NCBI RefSeq assembly: GCF_039414295.1
Contig: NZ_JBCITM010000019.1
Span: 10,266-74,265, forward strand
Length of the DNA stretch: 64,000 nt
DNA from: Anoxynatronum sibiricum
GTDB lineage: Bacteria > Bacillota > Clostridia > Peptostreptococcales > Tindalliaceae
Reading direction: 5' to 3'
The notes under the pieces are model-generated. The model had not been told where the DNA came from, searched no databases, and saw only the letters and a program-made list of their open reading frames with translations. Both the position numbers and the translations under genes were made by a program. Below are positions 43,830 to 52,566 of the stretch, piece by piece (within the stretch, counting starts at the first letter, position 1; every line of letters starts with the position of its first letter).

Positions 43830-44129
43830 ATGAAGATTACTATCACGGAAGCAGCAAAAGAGGCGTTGCTGGAGCAGAATGAATCCGGCAAAAAAGTAAG
43901 GGTATACGTTTCTGGTATTGGCTGAGCCGGCCCGCGGTTTGCATTGTCTCTGGATGAGGCAAAAGAAACAGATGTGGTGAGTGAAGTGGACGGTATTAGC
44001 TTTGTTGTGGATGAAGACACCGACCGCCAGTTTGGAACCGTCATTGTTGATTTCAGTTCCGGGTTTTTGGGAAAAAGGTTCATGGTGAATTATGCCGGTG
44101 GCGGATCGTTCAGAGGCAGCTGCTCATAA
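43830..44129 (+). CDS. HesB/IscA-like selenoprotein, TGA at codon 32 read as Sec
   Basis: A 99-residue frame with one internal TGA (43923-43925). Before it: MKITITEAAKEALLEQ and VRVYVSGIG; after it: AGPRFALSLDEAKETD, GISFVVDED and the C-terminal GGGSFRGSCS. Both halves match one HesB-like domain in the same frame, and the TGA sits where relatives have a Cys or Sec in a G-[C/U]-x-GP motif. HesB-like selenoproteins are an established family. The gene has a consensus promoter, GGGAGG before ATG 43830, and a strong terminator, so it is not a relic. It may act in Fe-S or redox chemistry; the true role is unknown. Alternative: a nonsense mutation or sequencing error. Confidence 0.85.
43938..43963 (+). 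promoter_or_regulatory. Candidate bacterial SECIS hairpin
   Basis: Within the coding sequence, just after the TGA, TTTGCAT (43938-43944) pairs with AT (43954-43955) and GCAAA (43959-43963) around a 9-base G-containing loop and a 3-base bulge. The position, starting 13 bases after the TGA, suits SelB recognition. The fold is drawn by eye. Confidence 0.45.
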
Positions 44130-44171
44130 AACAACTGCATGTATTGGTCCATCTAAAGATAAAAACAAGAC

Positions 44172-44201
44172 AAAAGACAGCCCTCATCCGGCTGTCTTTT
44201 T
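44172..44201 (+). terminator. Terminator of the HesB-like gene
   Basis: AAAAGACAGCC (44172-44182) pairs with GGCTGTCTTTT (44190-44200) around a 7-base loop and runs into T. Confidence 0.9.
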
Positions 44202-44213
44202 GAGGTCTTTCCG

Positions 44214-44222
44214 TGGTATAAT
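44214..44222 (+). promoter_or_regulatory. Extended -10 promoter of the stress protein gene
   Basis: TGGTATAAT, perfect TATAAT with an upstream TG; no good -35 because the terminator occupies that place. Confidence 0.55.
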
Positions 44223-44261
44223 AGAAAAAAGTCTGAAAAAAATGAAAAAGGAGGCGGCGCC

Positions 44262-45110
44262 ATGTTAGCCAAAAAAGTAGTCATTGCCGTTGACTTCTCC
44301 CCCGCTTCATCCAATTTGCTCAACTGCATTGATGAGCTGGTGGATAAAGGGTTGGAAGAAGTCATTCTTGTCCATGTGATTGACCTGCGAATTGGAGAAG
44401 AACGTTCTATTGTCGCGGTACAGCAGGAAACCGAGACCCGGCTTCAGGAAATGGCTGAAAAACTGAAAAAGGAAGGCATCAAAGCTCGGGTGAACGTATT
44501 GGGTGGATTTGCCGCCTCTGAAATTGCCCATGTGGCTGAAAAAGAACAGGCGTCCTTAATCCTCATCGGCTCCATTGGTAAGAGCATATTAAAGGAGATC
44601 TTTCTGGGAAGTACCACTTTCGATCTGATTCGCATGACCACCACGCCTGTGCTCATCGAAAAGTACCGAAAAGACGAGGCGGATCATCTTCGGAATGTCT
44701 GCATCAGCAAATTTGAAAAAATAGTGGTACCCATCGATTTTTCCCGCTGCTCCCAGTTGGTGCTGGATGAAATTCGCCAAATGAAAAATATACGGGAAAT
44801 GATTTTGCTGTCAGTGGCCGAACACGGCGAAACCCGGGAAGAAGTGGAGCGGATATTGGAAGATTACCGGATCCGGCTGGAAGCCATTGCCGATGAGTTC
44901 AGGGAAAAAGGCATTGAAGTCTCCGTGAAAACCGGTGTGGGCCTGCCTTCCAAAATTATCACCACCACGGCTGAAGAAGAAAATGCCACGCTGATTGTGA
45001 TGGCCACCCGGGGAGCGGGTCTTCTGAAGTCGCTGCTGCTGGGAAGCACCTCCGACGCTGTTTCCAGACATTCCAAGCGGCCGGTGCTGTTGATTCCCTG
45101 TGGAAAATAG
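44262..45110 (+). CDS. Tandem universal stress protein
   Basis: 282 residues made of two UspA domains in a row. Domain 1 starts KVVIAVDFSPASSN and ends in a G-containing nucleotide loop (LIGSIGKSILKEIFLGSTT). Domain 2 starts KIVVPIDFSRCSQL and ends with MATRGAGLLKSLLLGSTSD. The second loop fits the ATP-binding consensus G-2X-G-9X-G(S/T) better. AAAGGAGG precedes ATG 44262. A soluble cytosolic protein of unknown specific role. Confidence 0.9.
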   Translation: MLAKKVVIAVDFSPASSNLLNCIDELVDKGLEEVILVHVIDLRIGEERSIVAVQQETETRLQEMAEKLKKEGIKARVNVLGGFAASEIAHVAEKEQASLILIGSIGKSILKEIFLGSTTFDLIRMTTTPVLIEKYRKDEADHLRNVCISKFEKIVVPIDFSRCSQLVLDEIRQMKNIREMILLSVAEHGETREEVERILEDYRIRLEAIADEFREKGIEVSVKTGVGLPSKIITTTAEEENATLIVMATRGAGLLKSLLLGSTSDAVSRHSKRPVLLIPCGK

Positions 45111-45172
45111 GAGGATCTTTAAAAAAAACAGCGACATTGCGAAAAAAGCAGGGAAGTTATCAAAAATAGTAT

Positions 45173-45202
45173 TTGACAACAATGGGTTTGCAGTTATATA
45201 AT
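45173..45202 (+). promoter_or_regulatory. veg promoter P1
   Basis: TTGACA (45173-45178) and TATAAT (45197-45202), spacing 18. Confidence 0.75.
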
Positions 45203-45215
45203 AAATAATTTGCGT

Positions 45216-45244
45216 TTGACAATACTGCCAAATTATGATACACT
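45216..45244 (+). promoter_or_regulatory. veg promoter P2
   Basis: TTGACA (45216-45221) and TACACT (45239-45244), spacing 17, closer to the gene than P1. Confidence 0.6.
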
Positions 45245-45277
45245 TAACACGATGGAATGTGTGAAAGAGGTGATGGT

Positions 45278-45544
45278 TTGGCTGATAAAAACACGTTGGG
45301 CGAAATCAGGAAGATCATCGAAGGGTATCTGGGACAGAAAGTAACCTTAAAGGCCAACAAAGGCCGAAAGCGCATTGTGGTAAGGGAAGGCATCCTGGAA
45401 GATACCTATCCCAGCATCTTTGTTGTGAAGGTCTACGGCGACTTTGACAGTGTGCGCCGCGTTTCCTACAGTTATTGTGACATACTGACGGAAACTGTCG
45501 AAATTACTGTTTGTGAAGATAACCGGCAAATTAAAGTCAGTTAA
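45278..45544 (+). CDS. veg: Veg family protein
   Basis: A small protein of about 88 residues matching Bacillus Veg: GYLGQKVTLKANKGRKR, EGILEDTYPSIFVVKV and RRVSYSYCDILTETVEI. Veg is highly expressed and linked to biofilm formation and to spore outgrowth. TTG 45278 follows GAGGTGAT and gives the same N-terminus as relatives; the longer frame from 45257 does not. Two promoters and a terminator frame it as a single-gene unit. Confidence 0.93.
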   Translation: MADKNTLGEIRKIIEGYLGQKVTLKANKGRKRIVVREGILEDTYPSIFVVKVYGDFDSVRRVSYSYCDILTETVEITVCEDNRQIKVS

Positions 45545-45545
45545 G

Positions 45546-45567
45546 AGCCACCTGCGGGTGGCTTTTT
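45546..45567 (+). terminator. Terminator after veg
   Basis: AGCCACC (45546-45552) pairs with GGTGGCT (45557-45563) around TGCG, followed by a T run. Confidence 0.88.
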
Positions 45568-45664
45568 GCCATTAAGTTTCATTGTTTGAACCCGGTATGA
45601 ACCCGACAGTCTTGACCTGCAACAGGAAAAGGCTGTTTTTTTTATATAAAAATGAACGGAAGGG

Positions 45665-45693
45665 TTGAATAAATATAATATATAATGTATAAT
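45665..45693 (+). promoter_or_regulatory. Promoter of argF with possible ARG boxes
   Basis: TTGAAT (45665-45670), 17 bases, TATAAT (45688-45693). The spacer and flanks are AT-only and contain GAATAAATA-like stretches resembling ArgR/AhrC half-sites. The promoter is well supported; the operator reading is weak. Confidence 0.6.
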
Positions 45694-45758
45694 TATAAAA
45701 ATTCGACCGCCGATGACAATACAGTCAATGGAAGCGGCAGAACGGGGAGGAAATCAGG

Positions 45759-46847
45759 ATGAATCATACAGTGACCACCATACATCGAAAAAGAAGCGGC
45801 AGTCAGATTGTCCAAAGACAGCTGAAAGCCTTGAGAGAAACTGCATCCTGGCGGGGTAAAAGCCTGCTGACATTGAAAGATTATTCACCTGAAGAAATAC
45901 TGTCACTGCTGAACCTTGCCGCAGCACTAAAAGAAAAGAAACAGCAGGGCATTCGCGGAAAACTGCTGACGGGGAAGAACATTGTCCTGCTTTTTGAAAA
46001 AACCTCTACCCGGACCCGTTGTGCCTTTGAGGTGGCGGTGATGGATGAGGGTGGGCATGCCACTTTTCTGGGAATGAAAGATTCCCAGATAGGCAAGAAA
46101 GAATCCGTTGAAGACTCGGCAAAGGTGCTGGGACGTTTTTATGACGGCATTGAGTTCCGCGGCTTTGCCCACAGCACGGTGGAAACCCTGGCAGCCCATG
46201 CAGGGGTGCCGGTATGGAATGGTCTGACAGATGATTACCATCCTACTCAAATCCTGGCAGACTTTCTCACCATCCAGGAAAAACTGAAAAAACCACTGAA
46301 TCAGGTGAGTTTTGCTTATGTGGGGGATGCCCGAAACAATATGGCCAATTCTCTCATGATTGGAGCCGCCAAAATGGGCATGGATTTCCGGGCAGTGGCA
46401 CCCGCCAGCCTGTTTCCCGAAGCCGGGCTGGTGGCGGAAATGAAAGCGGTGGCAGCGGAAACCGGCGGCAGTATTTCCCTTATTGAAGATCCCCGTGAGG
46501 GTGTCAAGGGGGCCGATGTGGTCTACACCGATGTGTGGGTTTCCATGGGAGAAGAAGATCAGTTTGCCCAGCGCATTGAACAGTTACTGCCTTATCAGGT
46601 GAATGCAGCCCTCATGGCAGCCACTGAAAAGCCGGAAAGCCTGTTCATGCACTGCCTGCCGGCTTTCCACGACCTGGAAACCCAGGTGGCCAAAGACGTT
46701 TACGAAGCCCATGGGCTGAAAGAGCTGGAAGTCACCGACGAAGTGTTTCGCAGCTCCCAGTCAGTGGTTTTTGATGAAGCTGAAAATCGGCTGCATACCA
46801 TTAAAGCCCTGATGGTGGCCACTCTGGGCCCAGTGGCAGAAGAATAG
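45759..46847 (+). CDS. argF: Ornithine carbamoyltransferase
   Basis: Makes citrulline from ornithine and carbamoyl phosphate. Motifs: FEKTSTRTRCAFEVA (carbamoyl phosphate site), DDYHPTQILADF, and HCLPAFHD (ornithine site). 362 residues, with an N-terminal extension of about 25 residues before the usual LLTLKDYSPEE start. GGGGAGG precedes ATG 45759. The carA-carB genes follow, so the anabolic role is likely, though catabolic (arcB) relatives look alike. Confidence 0.93.
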   Translation: MNHTVTTIHRKRSGSQIVQRQLKALRETASWRGKSLLTLKDYSPEEILSLLNLAAALKEKKQQGIRGKLLTGKNIVLLFEKTSTRTRCAFEVAVMDEGGHATFLGMKDSQIGKKESVEDSAKVLGRFYDGIEFRGFAHSTVETLAAHAGVPVWNGLTDDYHPTQILADFLTIQEKLKKPLNQVSFAYVGDARNNMANSLMIGAAKMGMDFRAVAPASLFPEAGLVAEMKAVAAETGGSISLIEDPREGVKGADVVYTDVWVSMGEEDQFAQRIEQLLPYQVNAALMAATEKPESLFMHCLPAFHDLETQVAKDVYEAHGLKELEVTDEVFRSSQSVVFDEAENRLHTIKALMVATLGPVAEE

Positions 46848-46952
46848 CTGGTCAACCACAGGATTCAACAGCGTGTCGCCGTTGATAGGACGGGAACAGC
46901 GGCAAAGTTAGGTGCATGCAATGGAACAGAAAGATAAAGGAGCGATGGTTTC

Positions 46953-48032
46953 ATGGAAGGCATTATTTATTTTGAAGACGGCACCCTGTATCGGGGAAAA
47001 GGGTTTGGCCGGGGAGGCACCGCTGTGGGTGAAATGGTGTTCAACACTGCCATCACCGGCTACCAGGAAATTCTCACCGATCCCTCCTATGCGGGGCAGA
47101 TCATCACCATGACCTATCCCCTCATTGGTAACTACGGGGTGAATATGTCGGAATCAGAATCCGACAGCATCTATGCCCGGGGGATGGTGGTGCGGTCCAT
47201 CTCCAGCCACCCCTCCAATTATATGAGCGAATCCACTCTGGCAGAGATGATGCAAAAGCTTGGAATCCCAGGGGTTTCCGACGTGGATACCCGCAGCATC
47301 ACCCGGAAAATCCGTTCTGAAGGAGCCCTGAAAGGGGTTATCTCCACAGAAATCACCGATGTGCAGGGCTTGGAACAGTTATTGAAGGCCACCCAGCTAA
47401 AGGAAGACTGGATGAAGGTGGTGGGGGTGCGAAAGGCTAAACATCTCGCCGGCGAAGGCTGTCGGGTGGCCCTGCTGGATCTGGGTGTGAAGGGGAACAT
47501 GGTCCGCGAACTGCAGAAACGGGGATGCGACATCATGATGTTCCCCTATGGCACCGGTCTGGAAGCCATTGAGGCTTATCAACCCCACGGCCTGCTGGTG
47601 AGTAACGGCCCCGGCAACCCGGAAACAGCGGTGGAAGGCATTGAGCTGATACGCGGATTGATGGAAAAGCTCCCCATTTTTGGCATCTGCATGGGGCACC
47701 AGCTGCTGGCCCACGCGGTGGGGGGCAGTACCTATAAAATGAAATACGGCCACCGGGGAGGCAACCACGGCGTTTATGACAGGCAACTGGACCGGGCCTA
47801 CATCACTTCTCAAAACCATGGCTTTGCGGTGGATGCCGCCAGTGTGGAAGCCAAAGGCATGGTGATTACCCACACCAATTTGAATGATCATACTGTGGAA
47901 GGCATGGAACATAAAGAGCTCCCCATTTTTTCCGTTCAGTTTCATCCGGAAGGAGCCCCCGGCCCCACAGACACCGAATATCTCTTTGACCGATTTGTGA
48001 CACTCATGAAGGAGCGAAACCAATGCCTTTAA
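46953..48032 (+). CDS. carA: Carbamoyl-phosphate synthase small subunit
   Basis: Glutaminase subunit that supplies ammonia to CarB. The N-terminal domain has FEDGTLYRGKGFG and EMVFNTAITGYQEI. The class I amidotransferase domain has the catalytic Cys in FGICMGHQLLAHA and the His/Glu in FHPEGAPGP. 359 residues, full length. AAAGGAG precedes ATG 46953. It overlaps carB by 10 bases and sits 105 bases after argF. Confidence 0.95.
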   Translation: MEGIIYFEDGTLYRGKGFGRGGTAVGEMVFNTAITGYQEILTDPSYAGQIITMTYPLIGNYGVNMSESESDSIYARGMVVRSISSHPSNYMSESTLAEMMQKLGIPGVSDVDTRSITRKIRSEGALKGVISTEITDVQGLEQLLKATQLKEDWMKVVGVRKAKHLAGEGCRVALLDLGVKGNMVRELQKRGCDIMMFPYGTGLEAIEAYQPHGLLVSNGPGNPETAVEGIELIRGLMEKLPIFGICMGHQLLAHAVGGSTYKMKYGHRGGNHGVYDRQLDRAYITSQNHGFAVDAASVEAKGMVITHTNLNDHTVEGMEHKELPIFSVQFHPEGAPGPTDTEYLFDRFVTLMKERNQCL

Positions 48033-51000
48033 ATAAAGCGCTGAAAAAAGTTCTGATTCTGGGCTCCGGGCCCATTGTCATTGGACAGGCCGCCGAATTT
48101 GACTATTCCGGCACCCAGGCCTGCAAGGCCATTAAGGAAGAGGGCATCGAAACGGTGCTCCTCAACAGCAACCCGGCCACCATCATGACCGATACCCATA
48201 TTGCTGACCGGGTGTACATCGAGCCCATGACCATGGCAAGCATCCGCCAGATTCTGGAAAAGGAAAAGCCGGACGGGATTTTGGCGGGCTTTGGCGGGCA
48301 GACGGCACTAAACCTGGCCATGACACTGCAGGACCAGGGGGTGCTGGCAGAAATGGGCGTGCAGCTGCTGGGTGCCGAGTCAGAAACCATCCGAAAAGCA
48401 GAAGACCGGGAAGCCTTTAAAGAGCTGATGGAAGAAATCGGTGAGCCGGTGGCCCTCAGTATCATTGCCACCAATCTGGAAACCTGCGAAGCCTTTGTGA
48501 AAGAGGCGGGGCTGCCGGTAATCATTCGGCCCGCCTATACCCTGGGCGGCACCGGAGGCGGCATTGCCACCACCTGGGAAGAAATGCTGGATATCTGCCA
48601 GCGGGGGATGAAAGCCAGCCCCATCGGCCAGATTCTGCTGGAGCAGAGCGTGGCCGGCTGGAAAGAGATTGAATACGAGGTCATCCGTGACCACAAAGAT
48701 AACTGCATCATCATCTGTAATATGGAAAACATGGACCCGGTAGGAGTGCACACCGGCGACAGCATTGTCATCGCGCCCTCCCAGACCCTGCGGGACCGGG
48801 AATACCAGATGCTCCGCCAGGCCTCCATCAAAATCATCCGCAGCCTGAAAGTGGCGGGAGGCTGCAACATTCAGTTTGCTCTGAACCCGGAAAGCAGTGA
48901 ATACGTGGTCATCGAGGTGAATCCCCGGGTAAGTCGCTCCAGTGCGCTGGCTTCCAAGGCGGTGGGCTATCCCATTGCCAAAATTGCTGCCAAGATCGCC
49001 ATCGGCTATTCCCTCAACGAGTTAAAAAACACCGTCACCGAAGGTTCCAGTGCCTTTTTTGAGCCGGTGCTGGATTATGTGGTGATCAAGTTCCCCAAGT
49101 GGCCCTTTGAAAAATTCCGGTCTGCCAAACGTACCCTGGGCACCCAGATGAAGGCCACCGGAGAAGTGATGGCCATTGCCCGCACTTTTGAAAGTGCCCT
49201 TTTGAAAGCCATCACCTCCCTTGAAGGCAACTTCACCGGCCTGCGTCTGGCTCAGATGTCTGCCCTCTCCCGGGAGGCGCTCATGGAAAAAATCATGGCC
49301 TGCGACGATGAAAGAACCTTTGCCCTGGCAGATGCGCTGCGCCGGGGGATTACCATTGGTGAGCTTTATGCCATGACCAAAGTGGACCCCTGGTTTTTAC
49401 AGGGACTGCAACACATTGTGGACCTGGAGAAGCGATTGGCCAAGGAAACCATGACCCCGGCGCTTCTTCATGAGGCAGAAGCCATGGGTTTTATCGATGA
49501 AGAAATTATGGACCTGTCTGGGATCGATGCCCAGGCGCTGCAGCACTACCGGGATGCCCACGGCATCTTCCCCGTGTTCAAAATGGTGGACACCTGCAGC
49601 GGTGAGTTTGAGGCCGCCACCCCGTATTACTATTCCTGCTATGAAGCCGAAAATGAAAACAGGATCAGTGACGGGAAGAAAGTGCTGGTCATTGGCTCTG
49701 GCCCCATTCGCATCGGTCAAGGGATTGAGTTTGATTACTGCTGCGTTCACGGAGTCTGGGCGTTGGAGGAAGCCGGCTACCAGTCCATTATGATGAACAA
49801 CAACCCGGAGACCGTCAGCACCGACTTTGATACTGCCGACAAACTGTACTTTGAAACCCTCCACGTGGATGATGTGATGAACGTGATTCGCCAGGAAAAC
49901 CCGGACGGCGTGATTCTCCAGCTGGGGGGGCAGACCTCCGTGAACCTGGCACCGGCTCTCTATGAGCGGGGTGTCACCATACTGGGAACCTCTTTTCCCT
50001 CTATGGATCTGGCAGAAGACCGGATGAAATGCAACCAGTTTCTCCAGCGCAACGGCCTGGCCACCCCCGTGGGTGCCACGGCCCACACCGCATCAGAAGC
50101 CGTGGAAAAAGCCCGGTCCCTGGGATTCCCTGTGATTGTGCGTCCTTCCTATGTGATTGGCGGCCGGGGAATGCAGATCATCAATAATGAAAATGAGCTG
50201 GCAGTTTACCTGTCGGAAATGGCCGCCCTGAACATGCAGTATCCTCTTTTTGTGGACCAGTACCTGGAGGGCACAGAGGTGGAGGTGGATGCGGTGGCCG
50301 ATGGTGAATCGGTGCTGATTCCCGGCATCATGGAACATGTTGAAAAAACCGGGGTTCATTCCGGTGACAGCATTTCCGTATATCCCACCCGCAGCCTGAC
50401 CTCAGAGGTGCTGGCAAAGCTCCAGGCCATGACTGAAACCATTGTGCGAGAAATGAAAGTGGTGGGACTGGTGAATGTGCAGTACGTGATCCGTGACCAG
50501 CAGCCCTATGTCATTGAAATCAATCCCCGGGCTTCCCGTACTGTTCCCATTCTCAGTAAAGTCACTGGTGTTCCCATGGTGAAGCTGGCGGTGGAGGCCA
50601 TGCTGGGGAAAAAGTTGAGCCAGATGGGCTGGGGAACGGGAATTCTCCCTGCGAAACACTATCATGCCGTGAAGGTGCCTGTGTTCTCTGCAGAAAAGCT
50701 GACAGATGTGGACATGGCTCTGGGGCCTGAAATGAAGTCCACCGGTGAAGTGCTGGGCCTTGACCCTGATTACGACATCGCATTGCTGAAGGGTTTTATG
50801 GCCTCTGGTATTCGCATGCAGGAAACCGGCGGCATTTATTTCTCTCTGAGTCAGCGGGAAAAAGAAGCCGGTCTGGAGCTGGCCCGCAGCTGGCAGGCCA
50901 TGGGCTTCATCTGCTATGGTTCCAATGGGACTGCAGCCTACCTCCAATCCCAGGGAATCGACTGCACCCCGCTGCCGGAAGAGCAGCTGCTCAGTGCCAT

Positions 51001-51223
51001 TCAGGATGAAACCATTCAAATGATCATCAACACCCCTACCCAGGGTCAGATGGCCGGCAGCCGGGGCTTCCAGGTACGAAAGCTGGGAATTCTTTACAAG
51101 CTGCCCACCTTCACTTCGTTGGATACAGCGGCGGCCTATTTGCAGGCCATGAAGGTCTACCACAGGCTGCCCTCCCTGCAGTACCGGCGCCTCAACGAGT
51201 ATCTGGAAATGGAACCTGCTTGA
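48023..51223 (+). CDS. carB: Carbamoyl-phosphate synthase large subunit
   Basis: 1066 residues with the two homologous ATP-grasp halves: the first from VLILGSGPIVIGQAAEFDYSG, the second from VLVIGSGPIRIGQGIEFDY, and a C-terminal MGS-like allosteric domain. It makes carbamoyl phosphate for arginine and pyrimidines. With argF upstream, arginine supply is the clear link. Full length, no disruption. Confidence 0.96.
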   Translation: MPLNKALKKVLILGSGPIVIGQAAEFDYSGTQACKAIKEEGIETVLLNSNPATIMTDTHIADRVYIEPMTMASIRQILEKEKPDGILAGFGGQTALNLAMTLQDQGVLAEMGVQLLGAESETIRKAEDREAFKELMEEIGEPVALSIIATNLETCEAFVKEAGLPVIIRPAYTLGGTGGGIATTWEEMLDICQRGMKASPIGQILLEQSVAGWKEIEYEVIRDHKDNCIIICNMENMDPVGVHTGDSIVIAPSQTLRDREYQMLRQASIKIIRSLKVAGGCNIQFALNPESSEYVVIEVNPRVSRSSALASKAVGYPIAKIAAKIAIGYSLNELKNTVTEGSSAFFEPVLDYVVIKFPKWPFEKFRSAKRTLGTQMKATGEVMAIARTFESALLKAITSLEGNFTGLRLAQMSALSREALMEKIMACDDERTFALADALRRGITIGELYAMTKVDPWFLQGLQHIVDLEKRLAKETMTPALLHEAEAMGFIDEEIMDLSGIDAQALQHYRDAHGIFPVFKMVDTCSGEFEAATPYYYSCYEAENENRISDGKKVLVIGSGPIRIGQGIEFDYCCVHGVWALEEAGYQSIMMNNNPETVSTDFDTADKLYFETLHVDDVMNVIRQENPDGVILQLGGQTSVNLAPALYERGVTILGTSFPSMDLAEDRMKCNQFLQRNGLATPVGATAHTASEAVEKARSLGFPVIVRPSYVIGGRGMQIINNENELAVYLSEMAALNMQYPLFVDQYLEGTEVEVDAVADGESVLIPGIMEHVEKTGVHSGDSISVYPTRSLTSEVLAKLQAMTETIVREMKVVGLVNVQYVIRDQQPYVIEINPRASRTVPILSKVTGVPMVKLAVEAMLGKKLSQMGWGTGILPAKHYHAVKVPVFSAEKLTDVDMALGPEMKSTGEVLGLDPDYDIALLKGFMASGIRMQETGGIYFSLSQREKEAGLELARSWQAMGFICYGSNGTAAYLQSQGIDCTPLPEEQLLSAIQDETIQMIINTPTQGQMAGSRGFQVRKLGILYKLPTFTSLDTAAAYLQAMKVYHRLPSLQYRRLNEYLEMEPA

Positions 51224-51233
51224 AGCTCCCTTT

Positions 51234-51271
51234 CACCGCCTGCCGGCGATTCCGGCGGGCGGTGGTTTTTT
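51234..51271 (+). terminator. Terminator after carB
   Basis: Arms 51234-51246 and 51252-51264 form a 13-bp stem with one G-T wobble and a 5-base loop, then a run of T. Confidence 0.9.
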
Positions 51272-51356
51272 GGTGACTGTTGTTGTACAATAAGAAGAAT
51301 GAATACACATTCAGCTGCCAGTGAAGCAGTCAATCATGAAACGGGAGGCAACCCTT

Positions 51357-52544
51357 TTGTCCAAAGTCATTGCCGTTGGCTGTGGTCGTTACGACCTGGC
51401 CGCCGTCACCATTAAACTGGAAGCCGCCCTGGAAGCCCTTGGCGGCATACATCACCTGATTCCCCGGGGAAGCAGGGTTTTTCTGAAGGTGAACCTTCTT
51501 ACAGGGCGTCCGCCGGAAGAGGCAGTGACCACCCACCCGGTGGTGGTACAGGCGGTGGCGGCTCTCTTGAAAGACGCCGGCATGGAAGTGGTTATTGGCG
51601 ACAGTCCCGCCGGCCCCTTCACAGCTGTCCGCATGAGGCAGATTTACCGGGTGACGGGAATGGAAGCGGCCGCCGCCGCTGCAGGCGTGTTTCTCAATGA
51701 GAACCTGGAAGCGGCCATGATTTCTCATCCTCAGGCCCATCGCTTAAAGCAGTTTGAAATGCTGACGGCGGTGCAGGAAGCAGATGCCGTGATTTCCCTG
51801 TGCAAAATGAAAACCCACAGCATGACTTTGATGACCGGAGCAGTGAAAAATCTCTTTGGAGTGATGCCTGGTTTAACAAAGGCGGCTCTGCATTTTCGCT
51901 TTCCCCAGTTGGCAGATTTTGCCCACGCCATGGTGGATATTTGCGAGAAAGTCAATCCGGTGCTGTCCATCATGGACGGCATTGAGGGGATGGAAGGGGC
52001 CGGCCCCTCAGCGGGAACCGTTACCCCGGCAGGCGTGCTGCTTCTTTCCACCAACCCCCACCAGCTTGACCTGGCCGCCGCCCGGTGGATGGGCATCTCC
52101 CCCGATCTGGTACCGCTGCTGGAGGCCGCCCGGGAGCGGGGTCTCTATCACCCCGGTGATGCAGCAACTGTTCCTTACGGTGGCCCGATGACAACCCAGT
52201 GGGTGGGCCTGACACCGGAAGCAGCGGCGGTGAAACCCTTTCAGATCCCTGCCATCCATGAACCGGACTTTCTTCGGCGGTATCAGCAGGTACCCCTGCT
52301 GGGGCCGGGGCTGGCAGCCGTCAGCAACCGGTGGCTGCGCCCCAGACCTGTTGTTATCGCTGAAACATGCATCGGCTGTGGCGAGTGCAGGATTATTTGC
52401 CCGGCAGAGGCCATCACCATGGTCAACCGCCGGCCTGAGTTCAACCTGGACAAGTGTATTCGATGCTTCTGCTGCCAGGAAATATGTCCTGCAAAAGCCA
52501 TTGAAATCTACCGGTCACCATTGCTGAAGAAGATCACCCCCTGA
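51357..52544 (+). CDS. DUF362 protein with two 4Fe-4S clusters
   Basis: About 395 residues. The DUF362 domain includes LKVNLLTGRPPEEAVTTHP, VIGDSPAGPF and KMKTHSMTLMTGAVKNLFG. Two ferredoxin motifs lie at the C-terminus, CIGCGECRIICPAEA and CIRCFCCQEICPAKA. Such proteins are common in anaerobes and are thought to be electron carriers or oxidoreductases; the substrate is unknown. TTG 51357 follows GGGAGG at 8 bases, inside a longer frame from 51321 that has no site. Confidence 0.88.
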   Translation: MSKVIAVGCGRYDLAAVTIKLEAALEALGGIHHLIPRGSRVFLKVNLLTGRPPEEAVTTHPVVVQAVAALLKDAGMEVVIGDSPAGPFTAVRMRQIYRVTGMEAAAAAAGVFLNENLEAAMISHPQAHRLKQFEMLTAVQEADAVISLCKMKTHSMTLMTGAVKNLFGVMPGLTKAALHFRFPQLADFAHAMVDICEKVNPVLSIMDGIEGMEGAGPSAGTVTPAGVLLLSTNPHQLDLAAARWMGISPDLVPLLEAARERGLYHPGDAATVPYGGPMTTQWVGLTPEAAAVKPFQIPAIHEPDFLRRYQQVPLLGPGLAAVSNRWLRPRPVVIAETCIGCGECRIICPAEAITMVNRRPEFNLDKCIRCFCCQEICPAKAIEIYRSPLLKKITP

Positions 52545-52566
52545 CAACTACCCAAGGAGAACCGCC

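Noticed and set aside
43944..44129. Separate short gene starting at ATG 43944
   Set aside because: It is the C-terminal part of the HesB-like domain; the ribosome site and promoter belong to ATG 43830, and TGA read-through explains the frame.
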